Below, piece by piece: positions 45,314-60,200 of a stretch of DNA of 64,000 bases (the stretch's first letter is position 1; each line of letters begins with the position of its first letter). The notes below the pieces were generated by a model. That model made no database searches. It saw nothing but the letters and a program-made list of their open reading frames with translations, and had not been told where the DNA came from. Source of the DNA: Letharia columbiana (taxonomy: Eukaryota; Ascomycota; Lecanoromycetes; Lecanorales; Parmeliaceae). Location: contig NW_023501064.1 in NCBI RefSeq assembly GCF_014066305.1, forward strand, positions 593,001 through 657,000, written 5' to 3'. The translations under genes were made by a program, and so were the position numbers.

Positions 45314-48033
45314 TCATCGTTCGTCCTCCGGCATGTCTCCATCGCTATCGTTCCTGTTTAGCAGGCCTCTAGATTCGCCCCCTTGCTCCTCCCTGAGCGC
45401 GCCACCACCCATCTTATGCGATCCTTCTTCAGCACTATCCAGCACATACCAGATGTCTTTCTTAGTGAGGAGACCTTGAAGGGCGCCTCTGTCGCAGAAC
45501 AAGACGTAGCGTAGGCCAAGCTTCGAGAACATGCTGAGTGTTAACTGGAGACTGCTTTTGCCATTGAGTGTAATGGGCGTCTGATCCATCCAGGGTCGCA
45601 GGTCTAACGTCGTCTGAGTATCCGCACCAGGCTGGTGGTGGAAGAAGATCTCGGTTGATGGCGGCAATTTTCGAGGCTCTGCGGCGGCAAGTCTGATCGC
45701 ATAGATGAGCTCGGTGCGAGATATATAGCCTAGCAGGATGTTATTCGTAGCGTTACCGACAACTGGAAAACCTCGATACGGTTGAGCGACGAGCATGTCG
45801 TGGATAGATTGGATCGTATGGCCTGTAGCGGTAAGAACGGACAGGTCTTGCTTCTGGGTCATGATTTGTGAGATAGGGACATCTGGAACTGTTGATTCAT
45901 CTCTGTTGTCCAAGAAAGGGTATTCATTGAAGTGAATCCAGGTCTCGTAGATGCCACGTCTGCCAAAGGCATCCCCTACCCACTTGCTTATCATGACTGC
46001 GATCATGATAGGCAAGACATACGTCAAGGCACCTGTAAGCTCAAACATGATAACCACAATCGAGACTGTCATTCTCGTCACTCCAGCAAGAGCCGCAGCT
46101 GCGCCAATGATCGCATACGTCCCTGGTGTGATGCAAGGTATGTCAGGCTCGCAAGTTGCGAAAATTAGTGCGTCGGAATGGTTGCCTTGCCAGACTTGGA
46201 CGATGATGCCAACTGCGCGACCATAGAGAGCTCCGATAGCCATTGAAGGCAAAATGATGCCCGCGGGAATCTGTAAGCCAAACGAAATCGAGGCCAGCAG
46301 GAACCCAACGGCGGATGCTTCAATCAATAGCACGATGACGCCCGCATTCGCAGCTCCAGTCTTGCAAATACCCAGCTGGTCATCAGTCAAATTTGCGCAC
46401 TCTGCAAACAGAGTATACACCAACTCCGATGACTGAGCTCTCATAAATTTGTTCGGAAAATTGACCACTGCAGTCAGAAGTGCGACGGCTAAAACCTCGA
46501 GGACAGGTGTGACTGCCCATCGGGATGTCTTCCTCCATTTTGCAATCTTCAGGTTCAGCTTGATGAAAACTCCCCCATACAAGCCTCCTATGATGCCAAG
46601 GATGGCGAATGGAACCATCTCAAAGCCATGCCATCCACTACTGTAGGTGACCTGGTAGAGAACGAGCTTTCCGGTCCGGAACGGGTTGAATGCTTGCAGA
46701 GTCACCGCTGCCACCATAGCGCAGACAAAACTCTGCCACATAGTCTTGTCAGGAAAGTAGTAGGACAACTGCTCCAGACTGAACAAGACGCCTCCGATGG
46801 GTGATCCGAAAGCTACTGAAATTCCGGCCGCAGCAGCAGCAGAGAGGACCTCCCGCTTTCGTGCTTCGTTGTCGTTCAAGCTTGGTGACAGCTTCATAAG
46901 GAGATTTGCACAACAGCATGCTACATGGACCAAGGGTCCTTCTTTTCCCAGCCATAGTCCAGATGCCACTGCAAGGCACAATCCAAGAGACTTGACGACC
47001 AAAGTCCAGCCTCCCATGAAACGGCGAATGACAAATCCACCAAGTACTGTCTTGATCTCGGGTATTCCGCTCTGCTTGGCGTACGATGCGTAATTCTGGA
47101 CTAGGACGCTGGCACAAAACGCAAAGAGTATGGAGTAGAGGATGTAGAAGATGTACTCGACAATGAAAGCTCCCGCAGCTGACCGCACATGGAGTGCAGC
47201 GCTCCACGAAGTCCAGCCCTGGCACTGAGCCAAAGATTGATGTCCCCAACAGCAGAACCCTCTGTTCAAGTAGAAGCGGCCTCCTCCCTCACCAGTGCGA
47301 CAGTATCCTGTTTTGAGATCAGCAAGCCAGTCACTAGCAACATCAATACCAGCAGCGAGCACCCCTGATGCGATCCCAGTTGCTATCAGTATTATCCATA
47401 TCTGACTGGCATCGAGCATCTGCTGCGCATAGCCAAAGAGTCCCGTCGCACTAGAATAGAGGTACCGGAGTCGCTGACGCTCTTTTGTGTATTCAAAAAT
47501 CCAATCAATCGCTGTCAGATCATCGTAACCTACACGCCGTCCAGGCCCCTCCGTGTACCAGTCCAAGGCCGAGCCGTCCTTGCTATCGCTGAAAGCGAGT
47601 CCATCCCCAGCTTGACCGCTACCAATGGTCAGGGAGACATCCGAGTCATTGTTCGAGGAAAGATCTCGCAGTCTGCGACTTCTTGCGGTCGGTAGAGGCG
47701 CAGCCGGCAGAGTGTGCGGGCTGGCGCTTCGTGAGGATTGGTTGGAAGGCTGCGAGAGGAACTTTGGGAGTGCGAAGCCAGTGGCTAGCTTTGGTTTGCG
47801 TTTGAAGGTTGTACTACATAATTTCAATGTCCGTCTTAACGAGAATTGATAGGTGAGCCATACGGAGCTTTCCCGTTGCCTTCTAAAGGATCATCAGCTA
47901 GCAGTGCATTGTCAAGGCTCAGATCGGCTTGCTCATAATCTTCGATGTCTTCTGCAGTGGCGTGACCTGGGAGAGCCTGACTTGAAGAAGATGGGCTTCC
48001 AGCATCACGTAGACCCGGTGATGGACCGGTCAT
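45314..48033 (-). CDS. CLC-type chloride channel/transporter with C-terminal CBS pair
   Basis: Exons 48033-47864 and 47813-45314 encode 889 residues. The first 140 or so residues are cytosolic and Ser-rich. The membrane part has the CLC signatures SGIPEIK, GKEGPLVH (gating Glu about 348) and AGIILPS, and the last 200 residues form two CBS domains. The closest group is the intracellular ClC-3/4/5-like and Gef1-like proteins that move Cl- in Golgi and vacuole-type compartments. At the position of the internal proton glutamate the sequence reads LEQLSYYF, with Gln at about 405; it is exactly 57 residues after the gating Glu, as Glu 268 is after Glu 211 in human ClC-5. That suggests altered or lost H+ coupling. 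The start chosen is the first ATG in the exon-1 frame. Confidence 0.93.
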
Positions 48034-48243
48034 CCTGCTGAGAGGCGTCAAAACATTGCGTTGGATGCAGGAAGCTAAGTTTCTATTGCTAATGATGGAT
48101 GCAGGTTAAGCGCCTGCGGTTGTGGCGTCAAGAGCGCGCCTTCAGCGACTATTCTTTTCCTCTGCAAAAACTTCTGGATATCAGATTTTCAATCCTCTTT
48201 TTTTCTTAGCTACTCGTACAGCCTCGTACAGTGTCAGGCCGAG
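48034..48243. promoter_or_regulatory. Divergent promoter of CLC and MDN1
   Basis: Only 210 bp separate the two start codons, so core promoters and 5' UTRs must overlap or be very short. A pyrimidine-rich TTTTTTTCTT stretch lies near 48198-48208. No further motif is claimed. Confidence 0.5.
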
Positions 48244-51200
48244 ATGGATATCACTTGGGAATCGAAGCAGCTGCTATCAGAACAGCAAGCTGATCTTAAA
48301 CTGCCTGAAGAGATATTGATGATCCTGAGGGAGGGCAGTAATGTACGATACCTTGGGTGTCTCTCCGCACTTGCCCTCGATCCTGCGCACACGACCACAA
48401 TCTTTACAACTCACGAGCCAGCTTTTGTTGAAATATGCAGCAGATGGCTGGCAGCGTCAGATATCGATAGTCTGTCGGCACTGGCAGCCCTGGCACGAGT
48501 ACTCCCATCCGCACCCCACGCATCTGTCTTCGCCAAAGCGCTGTTGAAACAAAAGAGAGATGGGACACTGGAGGCTTTGGCATCTCGGAAGGGGACCGCA
48601 CTACAAGAAATACCCGAGGGACAGCTACATACACTTCTCCTTGCGCTTTGCCGCCTTTTGATGTTCGATAACGAGGAATTTGCTGAGAGTGTTACGCCTG
48701 TACAGCTTCAAGTGCTGCTAAGGCATGAAAGTTTACCCATTAGATACCTAGCGGTCAGGATCCTCTGTTTGTATCTTCACGCTTCAGACGCGGCCCTGGC
48801 ATCCATGGTCAAATCATTTATTGGAGAAGATGAGATAACTGGTCCGTGGGAGGACAAGATCATCGACTACACATTCTTCAGCTTGTGGGAGGACAAAAGG
48901 GTGCAAAATATTGGTCGAATGTTTAAGGAGACTCGAGCTACACGGATTACGCAAAAAGGAGGCGTGACAGGGTTGGCAATTCAAAGACGCATCACTTCAG
49001 CGGACCTATCGAGCACGACATCGTGCCTTGCTGGTATCTTGGTACCCAGGATTGGAGAGATGGAACCTCCTACGTCTTCGCTTGTCATGACAGAGACTGT
49101 CACCAAGAATCTTCGTGCGCTCGCAGAGGGTCTCAATGACTCAAGGCCGTTGTTAATAACCGGCTCTTCTGGCGCGGGCAAGACTACCCTGATCAAAAGT
49201 GTGGCACGAGAGCTTGGGAAAAGTTCATCAATGGTTACTCTGCATCTCAATGAGCAGACCGATGCTAAGTTACTCATTGGCATGTACACCAATGCCAAAA
49301 CACCAGGTTCTTTCACCTGGCGTCCAGGTGTCTTGACGAACGCAGTAATGGAAGGTCGATGGGTGGTTATTGAAGATCTGAACCACGCGCCTATTGAGAC
49401 TATCAGTAGTTTGCTTCCGTTGATTGAACGACGAGAGCTCCTGATCCCCAGCTGGGGTGAAAGTATTCGGGCTGCTCCTGGGTTCAAGCTTATTGCCACT
49501 GTGCGTTCAGCACGGAACGTCCATGGGGAGGAGGTCATACCTACAACCAACGTTATTGGCATCCGACATTGGCTACGAGTCCCGTTCCAGACACCTTCAC
49601 AGGAGGAGCTTGCCGAGATTGTCAAAGTACGGTTTCCCATTCTTCGCGCTTACATTCCACGCTTCATGAATGTATATAGCACCCTCAAATCCCACTTTTC
49701 CTCAAACATGTCCAAACCAGCTATACATCCCAGTATCTCCAGGCCGCTCGGACCTCAAGATCTTCTAAGGTGGTGTGGAAGAGTCGAGAAGCTCCTTCTC
49801 ACGGCCGGCGTCAACTCAGACCAGGAACCTGTTCCTGAAGCAATGAATGATTATATCTTTCTTGAGGCTGTTGACTGCTTTGTTGGAGCAGTCCCATGGG
49901 GATCCTCGAGAATTCACGGTGTAGATATTGTCGCGCAAGGACTACACATGCCTGCAGAGCGGGTCAGATACTGCTTAGAGTCTCGGAAGCCGCAATATGA
50001 GGGCAACGGAACTTTACTTCAGATCGGTCGTACCAGCCTACCCAAGCAAAAACGGCCGCATGGTGCAAAGTCGTTAGGCTCACGAATCGATACTAGTCCT
50101 TTCGCGACCACCGATCATGTCCTTCGGATACTCGAATCTGTTGCTGTTGCAGTCAGGCAAGCAGAACCGTGCTTGTTGGTTGGCGAAACGGGCACAGGCA
50201 AGACTACCATCGTCCAACGGCTTGCTGACTCATTGGACCAGAAATTGACCGTCGTGAATTTGTCACAGCAAAGCGAAGCGGGAGATCTTCTCGGTGGATA
50301 CAAGCCAGTCAACATGAGAGCTCTTGCAGTACCGATGAAGGAAGAGTTTGACGACTTGTTAGAGCTGACGTTCTCTTCGAAACGAAACCAGCATTACATC
50401 GATACCCTCGGTAAATCGGTAGCAAGAGGTCGATGGGAGCGCGCGTTGACGCTCTGGCAAGAAGCGTTGCGCATGATTGAGACTCGTCTCAAGCACACGG
50501 ACCCGCAATTCGATACCAGTAACCCAGAGCCTCATGCCAAAAAGAGAAAACTGCAGTCTCCCAACATCCAAAAGCTAAAAAGCAGGTGGGACAAATTTGC
50601 CTCCAGGGTGCAAACTTTCCAGATGCACCTTGCCAGCGGCTCTAGAGGATTTGCCTTCTCTTTTGTAGAAGGTAACGTCGTCAAAGCAGCAAGGAACGGG
50701 GAATGGGTCCTTCTGGACGAGATAAATCTTGCTTCGCCAGATACTTTGGAAAGTCTATCAGACTTATTTTCTGACGTAACCGACGGCGGCCCCTCTATAC
50801 TCTTAACAGACACCGGAGATGCTGAGAGGGTCCACGCCCAGAAAAACTTCCGAATATTTGGCGCCATGAATCCTGCAACGGACGTCGGCAAGCGCGACTT
50901 GCCCATAAGCCTCCGCTCCAAATTTACAGAACTCTTTGTCGAAGCTCCAGACAAGGACCTTGACAACCTTGTCCCAGTCGTCAAGGCCTATCTTGGCACC
51001 CATAACCACGTAGACCTACGCGCTGCCACTGACGTGGCACAGCTTTACCTTGAGATCAGAAAACTTGCCAACGAAAATCGGCTCGTTGATGGTGTAAACC
51101 AGAAGCCCCACTTTAGCCTCCGGACTCTGACTAGGACATTGACTTATGTCTTGGATATTGCACCGATCTATGGACTGCGGAGGGCTTTGTTCGAAGGTTT

Positions 51201-54200
51201 CTCTATGAGCTTCCTCACCATGCTCAATACACGGTCGGAGCTACTCTTGCAACCACTGATAGATAAATACATCCTGAGTCCTCATAAAAACAGCCGGGCC
51301 TCTCTTCACCAGACCCCGCGTTTGCCGCAGAATGATAAACGATATGTTCAATTTAAGCACTACTGGATAGCTCAAGGCGCGGCCACGATCGAACAGCAGG
51401 CTCATTACATCTTAACACCATTCATTGAACGCAATCTACTGAATCTAGTGCGCGCTACATCAACTCGGCGATTTCCTGTCTTGCTTCAAGGTCCTACATC
51501 TTCTGGTAAAACAAGTATGATTGAGTATCTTGCTCGAATATCTGGCAACACATTTGTTAGGATCAACAATCACGAGCACACTGATCTTCAAGAATATCTT
51601 GGCACTTACGTCTCGGGTCCAGATGGTAGTCTTCAGTATCAAGAAGGTGTATTAGTCCGTGCTCTCCGAGAGGGATACTGGGTCGTTCTAGATGAGTTGA
51701 ATTTAGCCCCAACCGATGTGCTCGAGGCACTCAATCGCCTGCTCGATGACAACAGGGAGCTCTTGGTACCCGAAACTCAGCAGGTGGTACGGCCACACGA
51801 GAATTTTATGCTCTTCGCCACACAAAACCCACCTGGCATATATGGCGGGCGCAAAGTCTTGTCTCGGGCTTTTCGTAATCGGTTTTTGGAGTTGCATTTC
51901 GATGACATCCCAGATGACGAGCTTGAGACTATTCTTCGCGAAAGAAGCCAAATAGCACCATCTTTTTGCACAAGAATTGTTGCTGTGTACAAAAAGCTAT
52001 CGATCCTTCGTCAGAGCGAGCGGCTGTTTGAGCAGAAGAACAGCTTCGCGACTCTGAGAGATCTCTTTCGGTGGGCATTGCGTGACGCAGATGACCGCGA
52101 GCAGCTGGCAGTCAATGGTTTTCTCCTGCTGGCTGAGCGAGTTCGAAATCTTGAAGAGCGTGACGCTGTGAAACGGGTCATCGAGGAAATTATGAAGGTT
52201 CAGATCGATGAGACTCAAATCTACAGCTTATATAAGATGGAACAGTCGTTGGGCTTGCCAATCTCATCACTTCGAGACGTTGTTTGGACGAAGTCTATGC
52301 GACGCCTCTGCGTGCTTGTCACCGAAGCTCTAAAGAACAATGAGCCTGTTCTTCTCGTCGGAGAAACAGGGTCCGGCAAGACTACTGTATGCCAAGTCAT
52401 TGCAGAGATAATGAACACCCGGCTGCACATTGTCAACGCGCACCAGAACATGGAGACAGGTGACTTGATTGGTGCCCAACGGCCAATCAGGAACAGGACT
52501 GTAGCTGCAACGCAGCTGTCTCAAGAATTGATCGCGATCTTGAAGAGCTGTAATGCTTTCGACAAGGAGATCGAATACGATACTGCTACCCTAGAGAGTG
52601 CGTACGAAACGTTACAGCGTCAAAAGCCTGCAATGCTGTCCAATGAAACTCGCCTTCGCATTGAGGAACTCAGAATTAGGGCAAACGGCTTGTTCGAATG
52701 GGTAGACGGTAGTCTTGTTAATGCAATGGAGAATGGCCAGCATTTTCTGCTAGATGAGATCTCCCTTGCCGATGATTCGGTCCTCGAGCGCTTGAATAGC
52801 GTCCTAGAACCTTCCCGTACCTTGTTTCTTGCGGAGAAAGGCTCGAATGATGCACTTGTGAAGGCACTGCCGGGCTTCCAATTCCTTGCAACCATGAATC
52901 CGGGCGGTGACTATGGTAAGCGAGAGTTATCTCCGGCCCTGCGAAATCGGTTTACGGAGATCTGGGTTCCGCATGCATCAGAGAAGGGGGAGATGCTTGA
53001 GATAGTGCAGGCCAAGCTTACAGCGCAACTACTTGGTTTCTCACAGCCCATGATAGACTTTGCTGCGTGGTATGCCGCGACTTATAATGCTGCTGCACCA
53101 CATATCTCGATCCGGGACTTGCTCTCGTGGATAAATTTCATCAACGCCTTTCACGTTTCTGACCCATATTCTGCGCTACTCCATGGAGCCGCCATGGTAT
53201 ATATTGACGGCCTAGGTGCGAACCCAGCTTCTAAAATGTCAATCGCGGAGACTGCAGTGCCGCAGGAGCGTCAGGCCTGCCTTTTGAAACTCGACGAGCT
53301 GTTCGGCCATAGCTTGTCAACTTCATACGGCGAGACCTATCAGCTGTATATTACGAAGGACACGTTTTCTGTTGGCCCTTTCACCCTTCTGAAATCATCA
53401 AATATGATACCAGATCCGAAATACAGTCTGCAGGCACCGACGACAATTGCTAATTCCATGAAGATTATGCGCGCTCTGCAACTCCGAAAGCCTGTACTCC
53501 TCGAGGGAAGCCCAGGTGTCGGAAAAACGACGCTGGTTGCAGCCCTTGCCCACTCCATTGGGATGCCCCTCACGCGAATCAACCTTTCAGATCAAACCGA
53601 CTTGATGGATCTCTTTGGTTCTGATGTTCCTATTGAAGGTGAACAGGCTGGCCATTTCGGCTGGCGTGATGCTCCATTCCTTCGGGCCATGCAAAAAGGC
53701 GAATGGGTCCTCTTGGATGAGATGAACCTAGCTTCGCAAACTGTGCTTGAGGGTCTCAACGCATGTCTCGACCATCGAGGTCAAGCCTATATCTCCGAAC
53801 TTGGTCAGACTTTCGAAAGACATCCCGATTTCGTAGTCTTCGCCGCTCAAAATCCGCATCATCAGGGTGGTGGTAGAAAGGGCTTACCTGCTTCTTTCGT
53901 TAATCGTTTTACGGTGGTATATGCCGAAACATTCACTCCAGATGATCTATTCATGATCTCACGAGAGATCTTTCCAGGCCTTCCTGTCCATGAAATTCAG
54001 AAGGTAATGCAATGCGTTACCGCTTTGAGTCAGCTTCTTCAGCAAAACCGCGGAATAGGAGCAGTTGGCGGTCCGTGGGAGATCAATCTCCGTGACATCT
54101 TACGTTGGCTTCACTTACTGACCGCTCAAATTGGACTGATGCCAACCGCAAGTCCTGCTGACTACCAGCCACTATTAATTTTACAACGTTTCAGGGCGCC

Positions 54201-57200
54201 TGAAGATGTGAACGCTGTTTCGAAGCTATTGCAACAGTATTTTCCAAACAGCGAGTCTCAAAGCTACTTTCATGGTAAGAGTGACACTACGGTCGAAATC
54301 GGCCTTGGCCTTTTGCCCCGAGACGAATTGTCGCAAGCAGTCTCAAGCCGCCGTCTGAGGACAGCACAATACAATCTGCCAATTGTAGAATCTGTCATGA
54401 TTTGCATACAGAACAACTGGCCTTGTTTGTTAGTGGGGCCCTCGGGATCAGGGAAGACCAGCTTGATCCTTCAGTTGGCAAGCTCTGTTGGAGCTGAAGT
54501 GGTAAATCTCTCCCTTAATACTGACATGGATACCATGGACTTGGTCGGAGGATACGAGCAACTAGACCCCGAACGCGACGCCACTGGTTTCGTGAAACGC
54601 GTGCGAGATTACAGCCAAAGAGCACTCATCGAACAACTGGTCTCCAATGTCGATCTAGGCAAAAGCCTCACCAGAGTCGAGCAAAAGCTCAGAGACATCG
54701 CAGTTGACTTATCCGAGGTTCTCCAGCTAATCCAAGACGTCGCGCTGGAGTACCCATCGTCAAGGTATACTGATTTTCTGTGTGAGTACGAGCGTCTTAC
54801 GCAGCACGCCGCTATTGATGACAGTGCTCGCTTTGAATGGGTAGACGGCATCCTTGTTAAAGCCTTGAAGCAAGGCAGATGGCTGGTTCTTGACAATGCT
54901 AACCTGTGCAGCCCTGCAGTCCTCGATAGACTGAACTCACTGCTGGAGCCGAATGGATTTCTAAGCATCAATGAGCATCGCAATCCAGATGGCAGTGCTC
55001 AGATCGTGAAGCCTCATCCAGATTTTCGATTGTTCATGACAATTGATCCGCGCCATGGCGAGCTTTCACGAGCCATGCGGAACCGGTCCATTGAATTGTT
55101 CATGTCGGCTCAGTCTCCTTCCTCTACTGTCAACGTTTTGAGTTCGGGCTCCGAATCCAGTATCTCACGTTTTGAAGTATTTCAAGCAATTGATTGGAAC
55201 AAATTTGACGAAACTCGCTTCAAAGATGTGCTGGCAATATGTTTCGACCATCTTGCATTTTCTGATTTACATCTCAATCTTCGATGGCAGACACAGATAC
55301 TCAGAGGCTTGAACAACTTCTCACTCTCAAAGCTAGCATGGTTTTCATCTGTGGCCAATATTTATAAGCAGATGTCGGAGTTCGATGGGTCCATCCTCAG
55401 CGGCATACGCAATACATATCGCGAGATTGCTGATGGTCTGGCTCTTGCACCCGACTTCTCTTCTATGCAGGTCAGTCTGCGGCGTCGCAAGAGATGGATT
55501 CAATGTACTGATAGTCATCAATCTCTCAATAGACAATCCATCCATTCAATAACCCGGTCTTGCTCTCTCGTAAAGCTTGTAATGCCTGGTCGACTAGTCT
55601 TCACTGGCACGGTCAAGCTTTCGATCTACTGGCAGATATCTATCGCTTTGGACAGAAGCTAGCTCTTGTATCCGAAGAGATTCAGTCTAAGTCAACACCA
55701 CAGATGTCAAGACTCGAACGATCACTCGCCTCAACCAGCTCCAGAAAATTTATGAACGATTCAACACAACCTCTGGCACCATTTTTGCAGAATATGGGAT
55801 CATTCCTACGCAATCTCGTTGACGGAAAGACAGGAGACTGTAGACCCGATCAAGTTCGTGCATGTTACTACTGTCAAACCGTACACAGCTGATAATCGAT
55901 CAGGACTTTTTACTCTTCGCTCATGAAACGTTGTCATATCTTCTGGATGTCTTTGATCTCTCATACTCCTCAAAATTTGATGAGGGTACCTTTCAAGCTT
56001 ATCAGACTATAGGAAGGGAAATGGCTTCTAGAGCCAGCACAGACCGACTAGTTGGGAGTCTTACTGCGAGACTAGCGTCCGAGCTTGGCTCGAAACTCGA
56101 AACTTTCAATGTATCCTGGCAGCTGCATTCCGGACTTGGTATGGAACTACTCTGGACAGCTTTCAGACCAGTCAGTGCAAGGAACCTTCATCAGCTTGAA
56201 TTAAGCAATCAAGTCAAAGACCTCGCGAATCGTTTTGACGCTCTGAAGTGGGATTCTGGCGCCTCTGTCCAGGAGCTTTGTAGCCTGCAGAGGTCTATCG
56301 CACGCATTTACGATGCCATCGAATCCGCCTCACCTCTGGACCTCAGATCTCTTGAAGTACGTATATATCCTGAATTGCTAAGCAGGATTGATTCACTAAC
56401 GAGCCAAAAGGATGTCCAGAAGATTTTTGAAGGACTCGAAGTCCGTTCCGGTGTTGTCGGACCCAATGTGTCACCTTATCTTGCGTCTCAATTCGAAGTG
56501 TTATGTCAGTATAGTGCTTGCGCAAGAGATCTTGAGTCCTTAGAGTCCCATTCCGAGCTAGGCCTACTTGCAGGAAGACCCACGGCAAGGTTCATGAGAT
56601 TTGGAATATCCTCAAATGCATGGGATGCACTTTCCCAAATCCAACAAGCCACAGCCATAGGTCTTTCAGATATGGAACTGGCCACGGTCCGAAATATCCT
56701 GCCAATCTCAATGCTTCACAAGCTGGAAGCTATGAGTGAGGTACCCCTACGATGTCTAGGATTGTTGTGTGTCGAGATTGGCAGCATGTCGAAAACTATA
56801 GCTGACTTCAGCGCCACTATTAGCGGGTTCCCTCTGCAAAATTTGGATCGCATGCTGCTTAGACTGCGAGAAAGGCTCCATACAGCCTTGGGTTCCGAGG
56901 CCAGCTTTCCCGATGTTGGGAAGACTAAAGAGGCCTTGGACCAGCTCCTACCTCGTAGCCACGAGACATCCGATCAGAGGAGCGTCGATGAAATGACTCA
57001 GCATCTCTATCGTAGCCTTGAATCAGTCCTTGACCGAAAAAAGCCTGACATGCCTGTAGCTCTTGGCGAGCAGTATGGGGAAATGGCGCAAACTTCAGCC
57101 GATTGTATTCAATTTTTCACCGGCTGCTTACTTCTGTATGTGCCAGACCGACCTTGCGATCCGGCCCTGAAGCCCATGGTAGAGCGTAATCGCCACAACA

Positions 57201-60200
57201 GACGCAGATCTGAGTTGGAGACAAAGCTTCAGGCACTTCAAGACTTTGAATTCGTCTTCTCAGGCCAGCCATCAAGTCTTCGCTCCCAGCTTGTGGAGAA
57301 GACGCTAGCCGAGCTTGGAGCCGAGCCTGAGGTCCCGATGACGTTTCGACCTCAGATATCTGAGCTGGGCCAACTGCAGGCAGAATTCAACAATATCGTG
57401 AAGAGCATTGTCTTGAGATCCCCTACCCCTTCGACGCTGCAGTCCGTCTTTTGCGGAGATTCGGCTAAGATCCAGGAAGTCCAACTTCTGAGAATGAACA
57501 TCGCTCAAGCTGTGTCACGATTGTCCCATGGCTTTGAAGCTTATGAGGATATCACAAAGCCTTTGATTGGCTTCTTGCAAGGTCTTGATGTTGGGCTGGC
57601 AGTCTCGTTGCTTACCGATAGTCAAGATAATCCGCGTGATCGCCGCATGCAGTACATGTGTGAGATGACTCCTTTCCTTGGTGTCGGTCCCCAAGGGCTC
57701 GCAAGGGCGTCAGCATTCGAGCTGGATCTGTACCACTTGCAGTCTTTTGACCTGCGTCTACACTTCCTGAAATACACTGGGATTGCACGTAGCGTCAGTA
57801 AAGATCTAGGCGACTTATTTGCGCAGGCAATCTTTCAAACATTCCAGAGCTTCTATCAAGAATGGAAAGAAAATCTTGGACGAGACCAACAAAATAGTGC
57901 AGCTAAATCATCCCTATACCGGTATCGTGGTGGCGAAGAGGAAGGCAATGAAGCTGATGAGCAGGACTTCTACAAATTGTTCCCGGATTACTATCGCCCA
58001 TACGAACAAGATGTCGCGTCAAAAGGACCCAAGTACGATGCAAGAGACCAAGCTCAACGACTCGCTGGTTTGCAACGCGAAACTTTCCAAAGTACCAAAA
58101 GCACATCTGAGCGACTTCTGGACCTGCTCCAAAATGCTTCCAAAGACATTGCCAGCCTTTGGAAAGACACTTCGATGTGCAAGTGTCCAGTGCCGGCGGA
58201 GAAGCTGCTTTCAGCCCTCGTGCTCAATGTCAATCAACACAAGGAGCGACTTCTCGGCCAAGCTGAGTTGGACAAGCTTTACAATTTCTATAGTGACGCA
58301 AATCTCTCGGAAGCACAAAAACTGATCGCTCTCGTTCACAAGACCCAAACACGATTCTGCGAGCTGCAAGAGACTTGGCCCGAACATGCAACCCTAGCAG
58401 ATGTACTGCGAACATCATCAGAGTTGCTGGCTTTGCGCCACACTGAGCCAATTGCGAAAATCATGACAAAGGCGGAGCAGCTACATGGCTACATCCACGA
58501 ATGGCAGGTCGTTGCTAGTAAGCAGTATACTGCAGTTGCATTGTACGAGCAGCTTACCGATCTACTTGTCTGCTGGCGTCGGTTGGAGCTTTCGACATGG
58601 GCTCGACTTCTTGACATGGAAGACCAAAAATGCAACGAGGATGCTGAGTCTTGGTGGTTCGTTGCATATGAAGTCATCATTGCGGCACCGCTTTCCATGG
58701 TCGATGCAGGACAAGATCTCCAGGTGCATGTAGAGCAGCTTTTCAGCATACTGGCAGATTTCATGGGAACTACCTCCATAGGACAGTATGCCCATCGTCG
58801 TGGTATGATCGATTGCTTTCGGAGTCATCTCGAGATCCTCGCAAAAGAAATTCCATCGATCGGTGTGGTACACAGCGCTATTTCCAACTTTCTGAGCTAC
58901 TACGCTCGCTTCGAAAGTCCTATTCAAGAATACCTGCACAACGGCCGGCAAAAGCTGGAGAAAGACATGAAGGAGATTTTGCTGCTTGCCAGCTGGAAGG
59001 ATACCAATATCAATGCATTGAGGGATAGCGCGAAGCGATCCCACCACAGGCTTTTTAAAGTGATCCGCAAGTATCGGAGCTTGTTGGCCCAGTCTGCTGA
59101 GACCTTTGTTAACCAAGAATTTTCGAGTGAAAACGACGTGCCTGCACCATCAAAGCGAAAAGATAACACTCCTGAAGTGACCAAAGTGGATCCACGTGCC
59201 ATACAGACCTGCAAATCTCACCTCCACAGCTGGGAATTGAAGCCTGAGAGACTCATAAATCCCACCTCGACAGCTCAGCGTATGTTTCAAATGAGTCAGC
59301 TGTCTCCCTCGGCGATCGACGGCGCATCGTATCTGCACAGCTTCGGGACCGACCTGATCAACAGTATCAAGAGTTTGCAGAAGGAGACACCGTCCAAAGT
59401 TACAGAAGAAAACGGCGAAGCCATCAAGCATCTCAAAACCCGAAAACGTAAGCTATATGCGGAGACATTAAAAGCCTTGCGTCACATGGGTTTTCGATCT
59501 AACCTGAGCGCTGATGCGTTGACCAAACAATCTTCGCTATCTGTTGTACTAACAAGGACTCCGGCCATCGCATCGCAATCTCATCACCAAATAGCTAGTG
59601 CAGAGTTCCACTTTCATCAGGTGTTGCGCATCGTTCCTGGGATTAAGGAACGATCTCGAAATCACTCTGAAGACCTCAGTCACGGCGAAGTTGCTCGGAG
59701 CATTGGTTACCTAGAGAGCATGATTTTCGTCATCCTTAAGCAGAGGGGAATCCTCGCAACTATTTTCACTGATCTCCAAAAGCTTGACAGGACAATTGAA
59801 ATTATGTATAACTCGTGGGCACCAGACTCTTATGCTTTGAAGAAACAGGAAATTGGGCCACAGAATGCTACTAAAGGAGTGCAATATGCTTTTAGATGGT
59901 TGCCAGGAATCATAGAAGCTGGCTCTGTGATCATCGAAGAGCACGGAAAGATGGGCAAACTTGATCACTCAACCGTTCTGGCAGGTCTGGGGGTTTGGAA
60001 AGACAAGATGGCCACGGCAAACAATGCATTCGACCAGCTTCCCAAGCTGCCTTTCAATCTCTCTTCTTCACGACATGAGGAAACTCACCATAAGGCAGTA
60101 GTACTCCTGAAAGACTTCAGGACCAACCTGCAAAAGTTGATTGACCACAATCCTGGCTTAGCTTTTGTGCTAAAGCAAATTGCACAATGGACTAGTTCAG

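Noticed and set aside
57819..58325. 168-codon + frame inside MDN1
   Set aside because: It overlaps MDN1 in another frame and has no motif; MDN1 is certain from end to end.
58562..59116. 184-codon antisense frame in MDN1
   Set aside because: Mirror of MDN1 codon bias; no start context, splice site or motif.
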